Source of the DNA: Symbiodinium natans
Taxonomy: Eukaryota > Sar > Dinophyceae > Suessiales > Symbiodiniaceae
Length of the DNA: 64,000 nucleotides
Reading direction: 5' to 3'
Assembly: GCA_905221605.1 (NCBI GenBank)
Contig: CAJNDS010002519.1
Coordinates: forward strand, 250,501-314,500
Part shown: positions 43,994 through 53,773 of the stretch, in pieces
How positions within the stretch are numbered: position 1 is the stretch's first letter
Layout: each line of letters starts with the position of its first letter
Notes under the pieces: model-generated
What the model was told of the DNA's origin: nothing
Databases searched by the model: none
Seen by the model: only the letters and a program-made list of their open reading frames with translations
Made by a program: the position numbers and the translations under genes

Positions 43994-46482
43994 CCCCCCC
44001 CCAAAAGCCAAACAGTTTGTAGTACTGGGCTTGGATTTTGGGGGTGGATGGGGAAGTTAGTATCAGACAAATGGAGCGTGTTATGGTCAAGCCGAGCACC
44101 TTGTTGGCCAAGCGCACCGCTTGCTCTACCGTAGCTTCGTCCACCCCTTTCTCCGGGGGTACAAGGAGGCATGGGCTGCTTCTTCCGCCTCATCGAGCAG
44201 TTCCACACCCAAGCGGAGCCTGCCTACTGTGGTCTCGGCCGGGGCCTTCTAACCGGAAGGGGGGAGGCTAAACTTCTACAGTAAACATCAGTAAACGGAA
44301 CACGCAAGGCACCCTGGCCATGGTCCTTAACGCCCTTGGCGTGGATCCTGGCCGGAAGTGGAAGGGACCCTGGAGGTGGTTCAGCTTCTCGGCTCGCTAT
44401 GCAACAATTTAAACTGGCCAAGAAAGGATCGTGGGTGCCTAGACGAGGGATGGCTGATTCCATGCGCCGTTGCAGGCTATTCACGCTGTTTCTGGCCTTG
44501 CTGAACCCAGTTGAGACTGTTGTCATGATATGTCGGATTTGAGATATTTGAGGTGAAGATCTCTTGGACTGCTGTGAGCCGCTGGAGGTCGTAAAAGAGA
44601 AGGGAATGACCTTCGGCAAGGTCGGACCCTGGGTTGGAGCACGTAGGACGGTGGTTTAGGAAAGGTTTGGAGTGATTTCGGGTTCATTCAAGCTAAACCC
44701 TTCAATCCTTAGCAGGTGGCCTGCCTGGCGCGCTGCAATGGTGCCCAAGTCGAAGCCAATCGTGTAGACGAGCCCAATGTTGTTGAGGCGGATTTCAGGC
44801 CTCTGGGGCGCCCTGTTCGTCTGGGGAGAATGAATTTCTGGCACGCTTCCTTGCGGAATTGACTTTGGTGGTTCTTGCTCCATTTTCTTGGATGCCCGGA
44901 GAGACCCTTGCAGGAAAGCTGTGGCTGCTAGCTGCGAAGCCGATCCAGCCTCCGATGACTTTAGCGTGTCAGGGAAGCAACGAGTCCATGCTGATCCCCA
45001 ATTTGCAGCTAATGCACTTTTGCTGGGCATCAATGGCTTAAGCTGTGCAGTTCTCAGGTGGTAGTGGTCTCCTACAGTCGGAAGCAGCTCAACCAGACGG
45101 GTGATGGGCACTATTCTCCGATTGGAGGTTACCACCGTGCCAGTGACAAGGTCTTGCTTCTCGATGTTGCAAGGTTTAAGCATCTTATCCAGCTCTTCAG
45201 CACCCTTTGGAGATTTTTCGAACCTAGAATATAGAAAGTCTAGACGTGTCTAGAGCTCATCCAGTTGGGACTTATGCCCGCACTAAAACCTGCACCTGGA
45301 ACCTCGAATCTAAGCATGCCCTTCCGGATGCTCATCCTGAGCACTTTATCGAGACAACAGGTATCCTCCGCACTGGGTGCCTTTGTCACTGCTGTGGGAA
45401 GCGATGCAGCGGACCGACCAGGAGACTGGACGCTGCAGGGGCTTCATGGTACTTCGCTCCAAGGAGGCGCACGTGAAAGAAAACAACTTCATGGGCCCCG
45501 GGCCTCCCTGCTTCCGACTACTCGCATACGGCTTTGAAAGGACGACACGCCATACCCCCCCTAATTATATCGTCGTGTGCACAAAACGTTCTGTTTTTTT
45601 TTGTTTTGCTCTGCGGTCGCGTGGTGCCTTCTCATGTGCTTTTCGGAACACGAGCGACCGCACAGCAAAAAACAAACAAAAACAACTGAACAGCAGAAAT
45701 GGATCCGCAGCAAGAAGACCCCGCACAGCAAAAACAACTTCGCGCAACGTTCCCTTCTTCAATCGAGGGGTACCTTCAGGAACTGTGGGAACGCAAGATG
45801 CTGGAATGGTGTCGGTGTAGTTTTACAGTTCCTGATGCTTGTACATATCCTGTGCCCGACTTCAGGCCCTGAAGCAGTCTTGTCTGAACCTGGTGTGGAA
45901 AACTGACGATGGTTCAAATGCCGACAGCTGGACAATGGTCAACGTACTGCAAGCCTTTTCAAACGCTTTGGTCTCCGAGCCTTTGCCGGAAGATGGCACT
46001 GCAGTCACGGAGATTCTGAAGCGTGCACCTGAGCTGCAACATGCTAAATGGTTTGTGCTGCTTTGGTCATGCAAGGGCCCTCATTTGCCACCCGACGTAG
46101 ACAGGCGCTGCGCTTCATCGAGTCGCCCGCCATGCCCCTGGAGGTGGCCTGCAACGTCTTCGACGCCACAGAGGAGCGAAGCGCAGCGAAGCGCAAAGCC
46201 TGTTCGGAGGCTCAAGCAGCCTTGGCCACAGTCGTGGAAAAGCTTGACAAAGTGTTGGGCACCCGATGCCTCAGCACATGTATGCCGACGTGCCCCGAAG
46301 GCTCCTGTGAAACCTTAACAGGTGCCGTATTCACCGCCGCCAATGTGCTGGCCATTGACCTCAACATGTGGAAGAAGGTCTTGGTGGAAGGATGTTGCGT
46401 CGAGCGCGGTTCTGAATCACACCAGGCGCGGATAGCCCAAGCAGCATGGAAGGAGTTGGAAACGCTCCTATTGGACACTTGA
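43028..46482 (+). CDS. Phytochelatin synthase (glutathione gamma-glutamylcysteinyltransferase), 12 exons
   Basis: PCS joins gamma-Glu-Cys units of glutathione into metal-binding phytochelatins (EC 2.3.2.15). Exons: 43028-43080, 43353-43413, 43601-43628, 44169-44237, 44309-44383, 44553-44620, 44716-44798, 44914-44965, 45058-45179, 45361-45448, 45866-46035, 46101-46482. They total 1251 nt, a 416-residue frame without stops. Landmarks in order: [27 protein letters not shown] with the catalytic Cys; [72 protein letters not shown] with the catalytic His; [20 protein letters not shown] with the catalytic Asp. The C-terminal part is variable as usual and has Cys clusters ([17 protein letters not shown]). 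Intron starts are four GT, six GC and one GA (43629). The start may lie further upstream in the same frame (42890, with a hydrophobic stretch, perhaps a targeting signal). Exons 1, 11 and 12 are less certain. Confidence 0.92.
43912..44002 (+). repeat. Poly-C tract inside a PCS intron
   Basis: Eighty-one consecutive C residues (43912-43992), one G, then nine more C. It lies in the third intron of the phytochelatin synthase gene (43629-44168). The poly-Pro and poly-Gly ORFs over it on both strands are artefacts. Confidence 0.95.
45604..45670. repeat. Imperfect inverted repeat in a PCS intron
   Basis: Left arm TTTTGCTCTGCGGTCGC (from 45604) pairs with right arm GCGACCGCACAGCAAAA (to about 45670) with one mismatch, around a loop of about 32 bases. 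A- and T-rich flanks extend the pairing. It lies in intron 10 (45449-45865). Confidence 0.75.
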
Positions 46483-47039
46483 CTCGCAAGTACGTCTCTG
46501 AATTTGTTTCTGTATGTAGCTGATCATACTGCTTTTGGCATATTTTGCATCTTGTAAGGTGTCGTGGCGGAATGTCATGGAAATTTAAGCGCACGAGTAC
46601 ATCTGTCACATGCATGCTTTGTCTCATGTCATGATAGGGATTGTATTCCCTGATGTACAAAATTTGCACGCACTGGAATAAAAAGGGCTTTCGGCTGCTG
46701 TGTTCTGCTCTCGGCTGGGTCTTAATCTGGGCAGAGTTGGAGCCGCCAACTTAACATCTCAAAAACCTTGCAATTGTTGTCCCACCACAGTCCTTTGCAC
46801 GTCTAGGTGTTGCATCACATGGCAGCGACGTAACTTTTTGCCTGGTTCTTCTCGGAGTCCGAGTTCGCATTCTCGATACATACCGCGCGTGCGCACGCTC
46901 TCACCTGGGTTTCGCACGGGGTGGGCTTCCTTCGCTTTGTTCTTTCTGATCCGAGCTGCCCCCCCCGCCTGCGTGGTGTTCACACTAGCTCTGACAAGCA
47001 TGACTTCTTTCATCTTGTCTTAAGCATCTCTGCAGCAAG
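46483..47039. other. 3' flank of PCS, no gene seen
   Basis: No poly(A) signal is clear; AATAAA-like GAATAAAA occurs at 46676-46683. ORFs are short and C/T-rich. Nothing else is seen. Confidence 0.4.
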
Positions 47040-47159
47040 GAGATGCCTGCAAGTCTGCAGCACGACATTGAACTTTTGCGCGGGCAGTGGGCAGATCTTC
47101 TGACGGCGAGAGAGGACATGCGTGCCGAGAAGAGGTCATGTTGCAAAGGGCTGCCATAG
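47040..47159 (+). CDS. Coiled-coil-like exon, unknown
   Basis: Behind CTGCAGCAAG the frame reads EMPASLQHDIELLRGQWADL then LTAREDMRAEKRSCCKGL and stops at 47157. The heptad-like spacing of Leu/Ile/Trp and many charged residues suggest an amphipathic helix or coiled coil. In the next frame, VMLQRAAIAPSMHRSKK runs to an AAG|GTTTGT donor near 47187, so the border may lie inside. No family is recognised. A later + frame at about 47278-47393 (SVRVRISRAWEADGREFSLG) may belong to the same gene. Confidence 0.35.
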   Translation, partial: EMPASLQHDIELLRGQWADLLTAREDMRAEKRSCCKGLP

Positions 47160-47627
47160 CGCCAAGCATGCATCGGTCGAAAAAGGTTTGTCTCCTCAAG
47201 TAGCTGGCCTCCGAACCTGTCCACATGCAATGTGTCGTCTCAGCAGCAGATTCAGTCGACTTCCAAGATACATCAGCTTGAGCGGCGCTGCATCCGTCCG
47301 CGTTCGCATTTCAAGAGCCTGGGAGGCAGATGGCCGCGAGTTCTCCCTGGGTGGCCCGGGCGCTCAAGGCGGGCCGGCGGCCGAAGTTGCTACATGAACA
47401 AGAAATGTGCCCGACCCTGGCATGTGACAGAAGCGTTGCGAGTTTCATCATACTTTCAGGAACGCTTCGACTTTCTGCTCACTATACCGAGCCATAGTCG
47501 GCAAAAAGGTTTGTTGATGAAATTCGGATGAGATGCGAGACAAATGACCAGAGCTGCTTGGAGCCTCGCCCTCTACAAGGTTGCCGCAGTACCCCTGTTC
47601 AGTTCCATGAGGTTGAAGAGACCGTCA

Positions 47628-47745
47628 CAGAGTCAGAGAGAGAGAGAGAGAGCGAGTGAAAGACGGACAGAGCAGCGGGCCAGAGTGGCCGGGGTCGGGG
47701 GCCTCTTCGCTGGGTAGAAGAAGAGAGAGCGAGAGAGACTGGTGG
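47628..47745. repeat. (GA)n microsatellite
   Basis: An uninterrupted GA run at about 47635-47652 is followed by a purine-rich stretch with a second GA block at about 47719-47737. Confidence 0.85.
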
Positions 47746-49017
47746 AAGTTGTTGGGGCCACAGAGGGGGGATGACCCAGTGTTTATGTCATGTGCTGTTA
47801 GTCGTATCTACCACTAAAGTCGGAACCCCAACCCCAACTTGGCCAAAGAGCTGTGCGCGAAGACCGGCCGGCCCCTTCAGGGACTTAATTATGACAGACA
47901 GCTCGGAAGAAAATAGAGAATGCTGCGCAAGAATCGGTGCCACATAATGCCGCTAAGGAGCTGAAACTGGATGTGACTGTTCTAAATTATTGAGATGCTG
48001 TGCGCACGTTCAGCCCTTCAGATATTGCTAGCTGAAAAGGAGTGTAGTTCCGATTGGCAGGGCTGCAGAGCAATCCTTACTCAATTACTTTCAATGACTT
48101 GAAACTGCTTGGGACTTCCAGGATCTCAATCTGCGCCGACAACTGAGGGCATTGGACAGCATGTGCCTTGGCAGAAATGTGGACTTGTGTGCCAGTTTCT
48201 CACTTGGAAGTTGGTGCCCAGCCTCGAAACGCGACCAACCATTGAAGACTTCGGGAACATCGGAACGTCGGGGCTTTGCTGGGGTGAAGGGCCTTTGTCC
48301 ATTCCCGCTTTGAACATGAGCTGTTTTGGGATGGAAAAATGGGTCCGCGGGGCACCAGGGTATGAGCGGGCGCGCACGGGATTTCCAGGTACTAGTTTCC
48401 CCGTGGTGCGGCCGAGCCAGCCAAGACTAAGGCTTCCGCACACTGCTGCTTTTGTTGTCCTGGCACCTTGGCCTCTCAGCCACTGACCCCTGAAACATGC
48501 CGCGGAAAGCAAATCGATGCGTTGCCCTTTCCCAGCGAGTTGCACAGCACAGACAAGGTCGGAATCGACTGCTGCACTTTCCCCGACGAGCCTGTTGACA
48601 CTTGGTTCGAGTTGTGCATAGCTTGGCTGGAATGCTGCAGCGCAGCATTTGCAGCGAAATCCTGGAACTCGTCACTTGCTCAATGCATGGCTTTGAACCC
48701 CTCCATTCCTCCAATATCTCCATTTTCCCCAATATCACAGCATCTCAGGATAGCTCCAAGAAGCGCGGCTCGTTCGTGTGCAAAGTCACCTGCGAGGCTG
48801 CTTGGCAAGCAGCCTCGAAAACGGATTTCTGGATTCAAAGTGCAAAGCGAAATTCGGAGTAGAGTCACACACGCACAGTGATGCAGTTAGAGTACCTGGA
48901 GCAATCCAAGAGCCATGCCACCAGACGAGCGCTTGCTGACAAGTCTGATGGGCCGTCTCTAAGAAGACGTTTTCGTGGCAGCCAGATGCAAGTTGCAAGT
49001 TGCTGACGCCTTTGACA
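47746..49017. other. No confident gene
   Basis: Overlapping + frames at 48468-48881 (contains STDKVGIDCCTFPDEPVDTW) and 48602-48862 (contains SSKKRGSFVCKVTCEAAWQA) each look partly coding, suggesting one or two exons of an unknown gene around 48540-48860. The minus ORFs have no motif. Confidence 0.28.
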
Positions 49018-49212
49018 GGAACACGAACAGGCCTTTCCAAGCCGGACCGCCCGCAAACAGGGGCGCCACTTGTGCAGCAGTTGCGTTTCTGCCGGTTCCA
49101 GATCGGGTCGATGCCGAATGACACGCGACCTGGCTACACTGAGGCTACGGAGCTACAGCCTGGTGGCGACTGGACAGCTCTGAGCCATCAAGTTCCCGAG
49201 CAGCAGGGGTGA
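49018..49212 (+). CDS. Candidate terminal exon, unknown
   Basis: Behind GCCTTTGACAG the frame reads RTGLSKPDRPQTGAPLVQQL, RFCRFQIGSMPNDTRPGYTE and ATELQPGGDWTALSHQVPEQ, then stops at 49210. It has a clean acceptor, balanced composition and no competing minus ORF. I do not recognise the protein. Confidence 0.42.
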   Translation, partial: GTRTGLSKPDRPQTGAPLVQQLRFCRFQIGSMPNDTRPGYTEATELQPGGDWTALSHQVPEQQG

Positions 49213-52076
49213 AAATCAGAGCTGCGAAGTGACAGACTGACTTGAGTGCATGTTCCGACTTTTCATGATATTTTTGGGTTTGATCGATGTTCAGGACCCT
49301 TGAGCTCAGGAGTTTAGAGTTTGGAGCTAGTGTCTGCTAAACGGCATGGGAGCGAAATGGTGAGCCGAGACGAAGCCCAAGGCTCCGAAGCCACATCTTC
49401 CTCGCCGGCACTTGGGCCAGAGGTGCGGGAAGGGTGTTTTTCTCAGAGCAAGCCATGAGCTGGCTCAGATGATGATGCTATATGAACAGTTTGAGTTGTA
49501 CTCTTACATTTCATTATGTTATGTTGTATTTGAAAAGTCGTGCGTTACTATAACGTATGATACTATGATCTCGTGTCACAGGAAGACGAGGAGGTCTGTC
49601 GCACAGCGCACTTTCAGTCGACGTTCACCCACATGCTGATTGGAGAGCCTGGGCTTGGCACTTCTTGGGCTCTGAAATGTCACGTGGGATGTATTGGGTC
49701 GACCAAGATCTGCCGAGGATCCCAGAGGCATCGCTTGCCACATCAAGCTGGAGAAGCGCGGAGGCTTGCCAGGCGTCGGCAATGTTGCGCCCAGGCTAAG
49801 TCTACGCAGGGGTTCACATGAGGCTCGCATGCAACACATGGCAGACCAGGGCATAATGTTTTTGAAACGTGCAACGTACGCATGCAGGAGAGTCGTTCAA
49901 CCAAGAATCCGTGCATGTTGAAAGCTACATTATGGATGTTCACGCACTATGGGCCAGTACCTGCGCACGCAATGTGAAATCATGTGAAATCGGCAAGCTG
50001 CCCTGGGCGCACCGAGGTGGGCGAAGTGGAGTTTCCCATGTATCGGCTGATTCATGCCGCAGCCAACACGACCAAGGTGTGTGCCTTGAACTCGGCGCGG
50101 GCACAGGAGGATTTCATGCAGTACATTCTGGAAAGTTTAGCTTTACGACATCAACCTTGCCGGAAGCGCACGGTTCACGAATTGGTTTGGCCTTGCGACT
50201 GTTGTTACTACGTTTGGACAACCAAAGAAAGCACGAGAGTCACCGTAGTCCCATAGTGTCACGATCATCGCCATCCTGCTATAACTCTCGCAGCTCAACT
50301 GAGTTTTGCTCCGCCTTGGGGGGGCTTTGCTTCCTTTGTTCTTTGCGCAGGCCGTGCTGCAAGTGGGGCCGGCACAACTCTCTGTCCTTGCCCAGCTCCG
50401 AGCAACGGATGCGGATACCTCTCGAACTTACAGCACGTTGGCTTCAGCCGGGGCAGATGGACACAAAGAAGCTCTGCAGGCGACATAGCCGATATCAAGC
50501 CGACACATGCCGACACCTACACACTTCACACGAGGTGTTGCACAACACTGGCAACGGACTCACATTTCCCGCACATGATCACTGGCAACGGGCTGACATC
50601 TACCGTGCTCATGCTGCTCTTGTTTCCCATGCTATACATGGTTCATGGTTGCCACATCTTTCAACTACGCGGACCATGTGCCCCGCGCTGCGCCAAGAGA
50701 CATAAGAGACCTCTTTCCCGACACCGCGCATCTTGACACGAGAGCTTTGACACTCTGGAGGGACAATACAAAGGTCAACCCAATCCACGAAGCAGGGGAT
50801 GGGCTTGCCTGGCGGATGATCTGGAGATGGCCGGATCCAGGCACTACTTGCAAGTAGACCGTCTTTGCGAACCTTCCCTGTCAGATGCTTGCCGAGGGGA
50901 AAAACGGGACCAGCTTCGGTACATATGCAGTCAGCAGGGTTAGTGAATTCCGTGCCCCAAAAGAGGCCATCAATTAAGGAGGGGCGGTTTAAGGTTTTGC
51001 GCTTGGGCCCTAGAAGACGATTGTAGGCACCTTACTAAGCCAACATGCTGTGCCTTGGTAATTTGTTTTGCGTATGCTTCTAATTCAATTCAATGACGGG
51101 CCTCCGGTGCGCAGTGGCATCGGGGGCGTTCTCCACGGCATCGAGGGCATGCTACCCAGGTATAGGCTAGGGCTCACATGCTGGAACTTTCCACAAGGAT
51201 AGGAGCGAGCTGCTCAGGATGTCCAGGTGGAGGCAGAACCTTCTAGGACGGTCTTCTAGCATCCTAGCAACAGTCTGTCCGACTCGCAACAGTCTGACTC
51301 TCTGCTTCGGCTCGGCTTTGGGCTCAGACACAGACCAGCCAAGCTGATATTCGTCAACTATCCGAGTCTTCTTCTTGTGAGAGATGGCGACCAGTTGTGC
51401 CAACGGCTGCGCAGCCCAGTTCCAAGGCCATCTTTGCAGACTACCATCGGACGACTATAGCCCGAACTACCATCCAACACCACGGAATCTGCCGTCAACA
51501 TGTGAATGTGAGTCTGCTGTTTGCATCTGTTTGCAGCCAGGGACGCAATTTTTCAGTTGCTTGCGATACAGATGCGCAGCCGAGAAGCTGCACAGGACTG
51601 CGCGGATGCCTTGCGGGACTTCAGAAGCCAAGAATTGCTGACGTGGACCCAGACACCAAGCTTGAGAATGAGGCGGGGTCTCATAATAATTACCTGCAGT
51701 TTTGACCTTAAAAGGTCAAGGTGCCGTAGTCTCAATGAGTGATCTAGCTGCAGACAACCAGAGCGTGCTTTGAGCAGGTGATGCCGGAAGAAGGGCCCAG
51801 GGCCGAGGCGTGCTGGCCTAGTTTAGACCGCAAAGACGCGACAAGCAGTCAGTAGTTCTGAACGATGTTGAATGATCTTTATGCCGTTTCCTCCTTATGA
51901 CTGCGTCCTTATCAGACGTTGAGGATGACTGGCTCGCAGCTGAGGTTCGACACACAGAGTCACCAGCCCTTATCTCCAGGTCCCAATCCGGCACCAGTGA
52001 TGTGCCTTGACTTGATTCGCTGTATTCACAAAGTTTACACACCACTTCGTTTTGGCCATGCTGCGCCACGCTAAAT
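49213..52076. other. Two weak coding candidates, otherwise nothing
   Basis: The + frame at 49984-50256 contains EVGEVEFPMYRLIHAAANTT then ALNSARAQEDFMQYILESLA and is protein-like. The + frame at 51521-51742, behind TTTGCAG, contains ARDAIFQLLAIQMRSREAAQ and DCADALRDFRSQELLTW, also protein-like. Neither is assigned. The 278-codon + ORF at 49869-50705 overlaps the first in another frame and is not believed. Confidence 0.3.
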
Positions 52077-52511
52077 TTGATCGTACTTGCCGATACGTGG
52101 CGAACGCGGTGGCACATGCTGCAGCAGGGCATTGAGCCTTCATTCTGGAACATGTCGCTTCAAGCAAGTTCTGGCACTCGTCATGCTCTTGCATATGGGA
52201 GCATGTGCTCTTACACAGCACAGACGGTTGCAAAAGCTGCCAAGGAGTCACGCGAAGCATCGGTTCGGCCGACACTGCTGACCTCCAAGGCTGGGGGGAC
52301 CACGGCAGACATGCAGACCTTGCAGCAGTCGACACAAAGCCTGGTCAGAAATCAATGGTTTTTCATCTGCCACTGCCAGATTTTGCAACATCTCCCAACA
52401 GATTTTGCAACATCAGCTTATAACGTCCTCCTCCCAAAAACAACACGAAAGAAGCGTTTGAGGATCGTTTCATTTTCACAGCCTCCGCCCCTGCCATTGG
52501 GTCGGAATTAA
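52077..52511 (+). CDS. 144-codon ORF, middle part coding-like
   Basis: From about 52218 (behind CAGCACAG) the frame reads TVAKAAKESREASVRPTLLT, SKAGGTTADMQTLQQSTQ and SLVRNQWFFIC. This segment is a believable helix-rich exon, while both ends are weaker. The short direct repeat CAGATTTTGCAACATC (52377 and 52399) falls in the 3' part. No family is recognised. Confidence 0.35.
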   Translation: MIVLADTWRTRWHMLQQGIEPSFWNMSLQASSGTRHALAYGSMCSYTAQTVAKAAKESREASVRPTLLTSKAGGTTADMQTLQQSTQSLVRNQWFFICHCQILQHLPTDFATSAYNVLLPKTTRKKRLRIVSFSQPPPLPLGRN

Positions 52512-52723
52512 AGGACAGGAGATTGGGCATTTAGGGCAAGGGATGGTTGTGTAGGATTGGTGTCTAATCGGTGTGTTGACATGAATGCTTTGATTTTGGG
52601 TTTGTGGAAGGCATGGTGTATCCCGAAGCAGCTACCTTTCCCTCTGCCCCTGCTTGCTTGGTCTGCAAAGGCCTGTGCGCCAGAAGGCGGCCCTGTCAAG
52701 AAGGAGCAGGATGAGGCGGTCGC

Positions 52724-52918
52724 ATGCATTTTTGTTTAATGTTTTGTCATGGCTCGTTGGCTGTTTCTGGGTTTCTGACGGTGGAGTGCGTCCAACCGTG
52801 CCAGCTTCATGAGCCGCTGGTGTTGGAACTGCTGGTGGTAGTTACGGAGTGCTCCCAGGATGCCGAAGAGCTGGAGAACTCGACTGTGGCCATGACGACT
52901 GCGAGCTGGATGAATTGA
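52724..52918 (+). CDS. Candidate terminal exon, unknown
   Basis: The frame reads GFLTVECVQPCQLHEPLVLE, LLVVVTECSQDAEELENSTV and AMTTASWMN, then stops at 52916. A hydrophobic strand followed by an acidic segment looks like protein. The preceding + frame at 52557-52739 ends CAPEGGPVKKEQDEAVACIF and could be the exon before. The minus strand is also open, so strand is not certain. Confidence 0.35.
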   Translation: MHFCLMFCHGSLAVSGFLTVECVQPCQLHEPLVLELLVVVTECSQDAEELENSTVAMTTASWMN

Positions 52919-53331
52919 GCATCGATGCGTAGGGCATGCACAAAGCTGCAACATGCCAACCCAATCATCTCTAATACAACGAGATCAAACGAGTCCATTT
53001 ACCAAGACGGGCCATGAGTCCGAATCAGAATCATGGTGGTGGCTGCCCTGCATGGTGAGAAAGCGAGGGCCAGTGTCCTACGACTAAGTGAAACCGTAGC
53101 TGTCGATTCTAAACATCGAGTTGTAAGTTGTCAGCGTCGGCCACCCGAGGGCAACGTCTCGGAAGACGAGGGTTCTGCACACTCAACGCCTCGAAATCGT
53201 CTGGATTGCTGCACTGCGGCACCCGCACTTCCAGAATGGGCGACTTTGACCTAGAATGCAAGGAGATTCTTAGTACTTAGGGATCATTTGATTTGATCAG
53301 AGTGACTGTTCCTTGGCCTGGACATCCCTAA

Positions 53332-53773
53332 GCCCGTCCTGCTCCGTTACGTGCTCTGCTCTTCGGGGAAAGTCTTCAGGAGGCGCTTTCACGCTTTAGC
53401 AGCAGGGATACTTTGAAACTGTTGAGAGACTCCCAGGACACCGATGACTTCCTGAACCTCTCGGCCAGGATGGGACAGGCGGAGCAGCTGTAGTTCGGAC
53501 TTCACTCAAGCTCAAGCATGCGAACAGGATTCCATGTCAAGCATACAACAGCCTTCGCCTCGTCTGCTCATAGACAGATGTATTGATTAGCCCCATACCG
53601 GTCTCTTTCAGGTCTCATAGCGAGATAGAACCTTTGACGATGACAGCTCTGCTTTCGAGGCCGCATGGAATGGTTCTCAGGAAGCTGCCCGCTTATTGGC
53701 AGTGTCACTGCGTAGGGCAGCGGAGCTCGCCGAGCCCCATGTGTGCCTTGGTGGAGCTGTTTGGGGAACATAA
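53332..53773 (+). CDS. Unknown helical protein, two exons
   Basis: Exon A (53332-53493) reads PAPLRALLFGESLQEALSRF, SSRDTLKLLRDSQDTDDFLN and LSARMGQAEQL. Exon B (53621-53773, behind TCTCATAG) reads RDRTFDDDSSAFEAAWNGSQ, EAARLLAVSLRRAAELAEPH and VCLGGAVWGT. Both are rich in Ala/Leu/Arg/Glu and clearly helix-forming, unlike chance frames. They are not in the same frame, so an intron of about 130 bp is implied; its borders were not fixed. A + frame at 53033-53254 (SCQRRPPEGNVSEDEGSAHS) may precede them. I cannot name the family. Confidence 0.48.

Noticed and set aside
43811-44208. Poly-Pro and poly-Gly ORFs on both strands
   Set aside because: They are translations of the 81-C run inside a PCS intron.
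44656-45183. 175-codon minus-strand ORF
   Set aside because: It is antisense to four phytochelatin synthase exons whose + frames carry the family motifs.
50081-50140. VCLELGAGTGGFHA, identical in pattern to methyltransferase motif I
   Set aside because: It lies in the 278-codon ORF at 49869-50705, but the next frame over the same DNA (ALNSARAQEDFMQYILESLA) is more protein-like, and no other methyltransferase motif follows. Probably coincidence.
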